A program made the position numbers and the translations under genes. From Pseudooceanicola sp. HF7 (GTDB lineage Bacteria > Pseudomonadota > Alphaproteobacteria > Rhodobacterales > Rhodobacteraceae): a stretch of DNA of 64,000 nt. The notes below the pieces were generated by a model, which had not been told where the DNA came from, ran no database searches, and saw only the letters and a program-made list of their open reading frames with translations. The stretch is taken from NCBI RefSeq assembly GCF_011806405.1, contig NZ_JAATOW010000021.1, positions 1 to 64,000 of the forward strand, in the 5' to 3' direction. Every line of letters begins with the position of its first letter. The stretch's first letter is position 1. Shown piece after piece: positions 63,087 to 64,000 of this stretch.

Positions 63087-64000
63087 ATGCCCAGAGCTCC
63101 AGCCGATCCAGCAGAAGAGGTGCAAAGGCGCAGCCGGGACGGCAAGCAGATGACGCTTGCGGGCTCTGCCTATCTCTTTACCTTCGGCACACTTCTGTTG
63201 ATCGGCATCGCTTCGGCGGTGGTGGTCTCTGCGCGGTCTGTCGGGTTGGTGGATTCCACCCTGGATGCAGCCGTGCGCAGCCGGACCCAGGCCGCGAGCG
63301 AGCTCTTCGGGCGGATGCTGCAGGAAGAATGGCACGACGTGACCTACCTCGCAGAGCGGATCGGCGCGGCCAGCCCGGAGCAGGTGGAAGAACTGCTGAG
63401 GGGAATGCGTGGCGACGGCAGCCAGGTTTCCTGGGTCGGTTACGCGGATGTGCAGGGGCAGGTGCGCGCGGCGACAGACGACATTCTTGTGGGCGACAGC
63501 GTTGCGCAGCGTCCCTGGTTCCGTAATGGCCTGAAGGGTAGTTTCGCCGGCGACCTGCATGAGGCGGACCAGCTGGCCGACCTGCGGCAACCCGAAGCGG
63601 AAGAGCCGCTGCGTTTCGTCGATCTTGCCAGTCCGGTCACCGATGCCGCGGGCGAGGTAAAGGGCGTTGTCGGCACCTATATCGATAGCGCCTGGGTGGA
63701 AAAGGAACTGCGTGAGACGGGGCGCATGCTGCGGCTTGATCTTTACCTGATCAATCCGAACGGCCGGGTCGTGATGGGGCCGGAAGGCAGCAACCCGGGC
63801 CGCGAAGAGCTGGAAATCCTGGGGGCCGCGCGGACCGGGGCCAGCGCCTCGGGGAGGGAAACCTGGCCCGATGGGCATGATTACTTTGCCGCTCTGGTGC
63901 CCTCTGTCAGCTACGGCGATCTGCCCAGCTTCGGCTGGCGCATGGCGGGCCGCATTCGGGCCGATATCTACCGCCCCGGCATGCAACACCTGCAGGGCAC
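63087..64000 (+). CDS. Membrane sensor with periplasmic Cache-type domain (truncated by window edge)
   Basis: The first 304 or so residues of an open frame that runs past the window end. After a basic N-terminus comes one membrane helix (about 29-50), then a periplasmic double-Cache-like sensor domain (about 55-290: WVGYADVQGQVRAATDD, WFRNGLKGSF, FVDLASPVTDAAGEVKGVVG, LYLINPNGRVVMGPE). The output domain (histidine kinase, GGDEF or chemoreceptor) lies beyond the window. ATG at 63087; GAGG 9 bases upstream. Likely senses a small ligand. Confidence 0.85.
   Translation, partial: MPRAPADPAEEVQRRSRDGKQMTLAGSAYLFTFGTLLLIGIASAVVVSARSVGLVDSTLDAAVRSRTQAASELFGRMLQEEWHDVTYLAERIGAASPEQVEELLRGMRGDGSQVSWVGYADVQGQVRAATDDILVGDSVAQRPWFRNGLKGSFAGDLHEADQLADLRQPEAEEPLRFVDLASPVTDAAGEVKGVVGTYIDSAWVEKELRETGRMLRLDLYLINPNGRVVMGPEGSNPGREELEILGAARTGASASGRETWPDGHDYFAALVPSVSYGDLPSFGWRMAGRIRADIYRPGMQHLQG

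Overview
The window is GC-rich chromosomal DNA of an alphaproteobacterium, most likely family Rhodobacteraceae (Roseobacter group). The evidence is gene content and order: fused indolepyruvate ferredoxin oxidoreductase, argC-ccmE-ccmF-ccmH, gltA/gltX/comEC/lexA next to moeA-moaC-trpC-trpD, an AdoCbl-dependent nrdJ, TRAP transport genes, and an alphaproteobacterial SOS box (GTTC-N7-GTTC) in front of lexA. I see no insertion sequence, integrase, CRISPR array or rRNA. Two tRNAs are present, Pro(TGG) and Leu(CAA).

Layout. 1-1190: two tandem small secreted paralogues (one cut by the window edge) and a possible small RNA. 1188-5695: a LysR regulator divergent from a fused 2-oxoacid:ferredoxin oxidoreductase. 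5880-13076: murI, argC, then a cytochrome c maturation run (ccmE, ccmF, ccmH) interrupted by a two-gene lysis cassette (GH108 muramidase plus holin) of the kind used for gene-transfer-agent release, then an enoyl-CoA hydratase family gene. 13258-23153: gltA and gltX (minus), comEC (plus), and lexA followed by the trpD-ung-trpC-moaC-moeA run (minus). 23371-30068: a divergent polysaccharide deacetylase, a SurA/PpiD-type foldase, an aminotransferase, an HxlR regulator divergent from a quinone-reductase-like gene, and gpt. 30081-38909: LysE exporter and fabI, pdxH, a double cold-shock protein, a DUF192 protein, tRNA-Pro, a cytochrome b561 and the class II ribonucleotide reductase. 39131-48948: DUF2188 and DUF3137 proteins, an MFS exporter with an extra MarR-like domain, dsbB, a YqaA-like membrane protein, tRNA-Leu, a large arylsulfatase, a cation/proton antiporter and a lipoprotein SGNH hydrolase. 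49001-54198: TetR regulator and RND efflux pair. 54280-59495: LysR regulator divergent from a TRAP transporter (unusual order M-P-Q) and an M20 amidohydrolase. 59689-64000: DUF4394 protein, ECF sigma and RskA-type anti-sigma, a FrnE-like DsbA protein, and the start of a Cache-type sensor.

Themes. Most of the window is housekeeping or ordinary accessory transport. The most interesting thread is gene-transfer-agent biology: a holin/muramidase release cassette and comEC (a recipient-side DNA uptake gene) both have CtrA-like TTAA half-site pairs upstream, and lexA lies next to comEC with its own SOS box. A second thread is local regulation: several regulator/target pairs have visible inverted or direct repeats in their shared promoter regions (HxlR/qorB-like, TetR/RND, LysR/TRAP, NrdR-like box before nrdJ). 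Calls rest on reading the translations; no database search was run.
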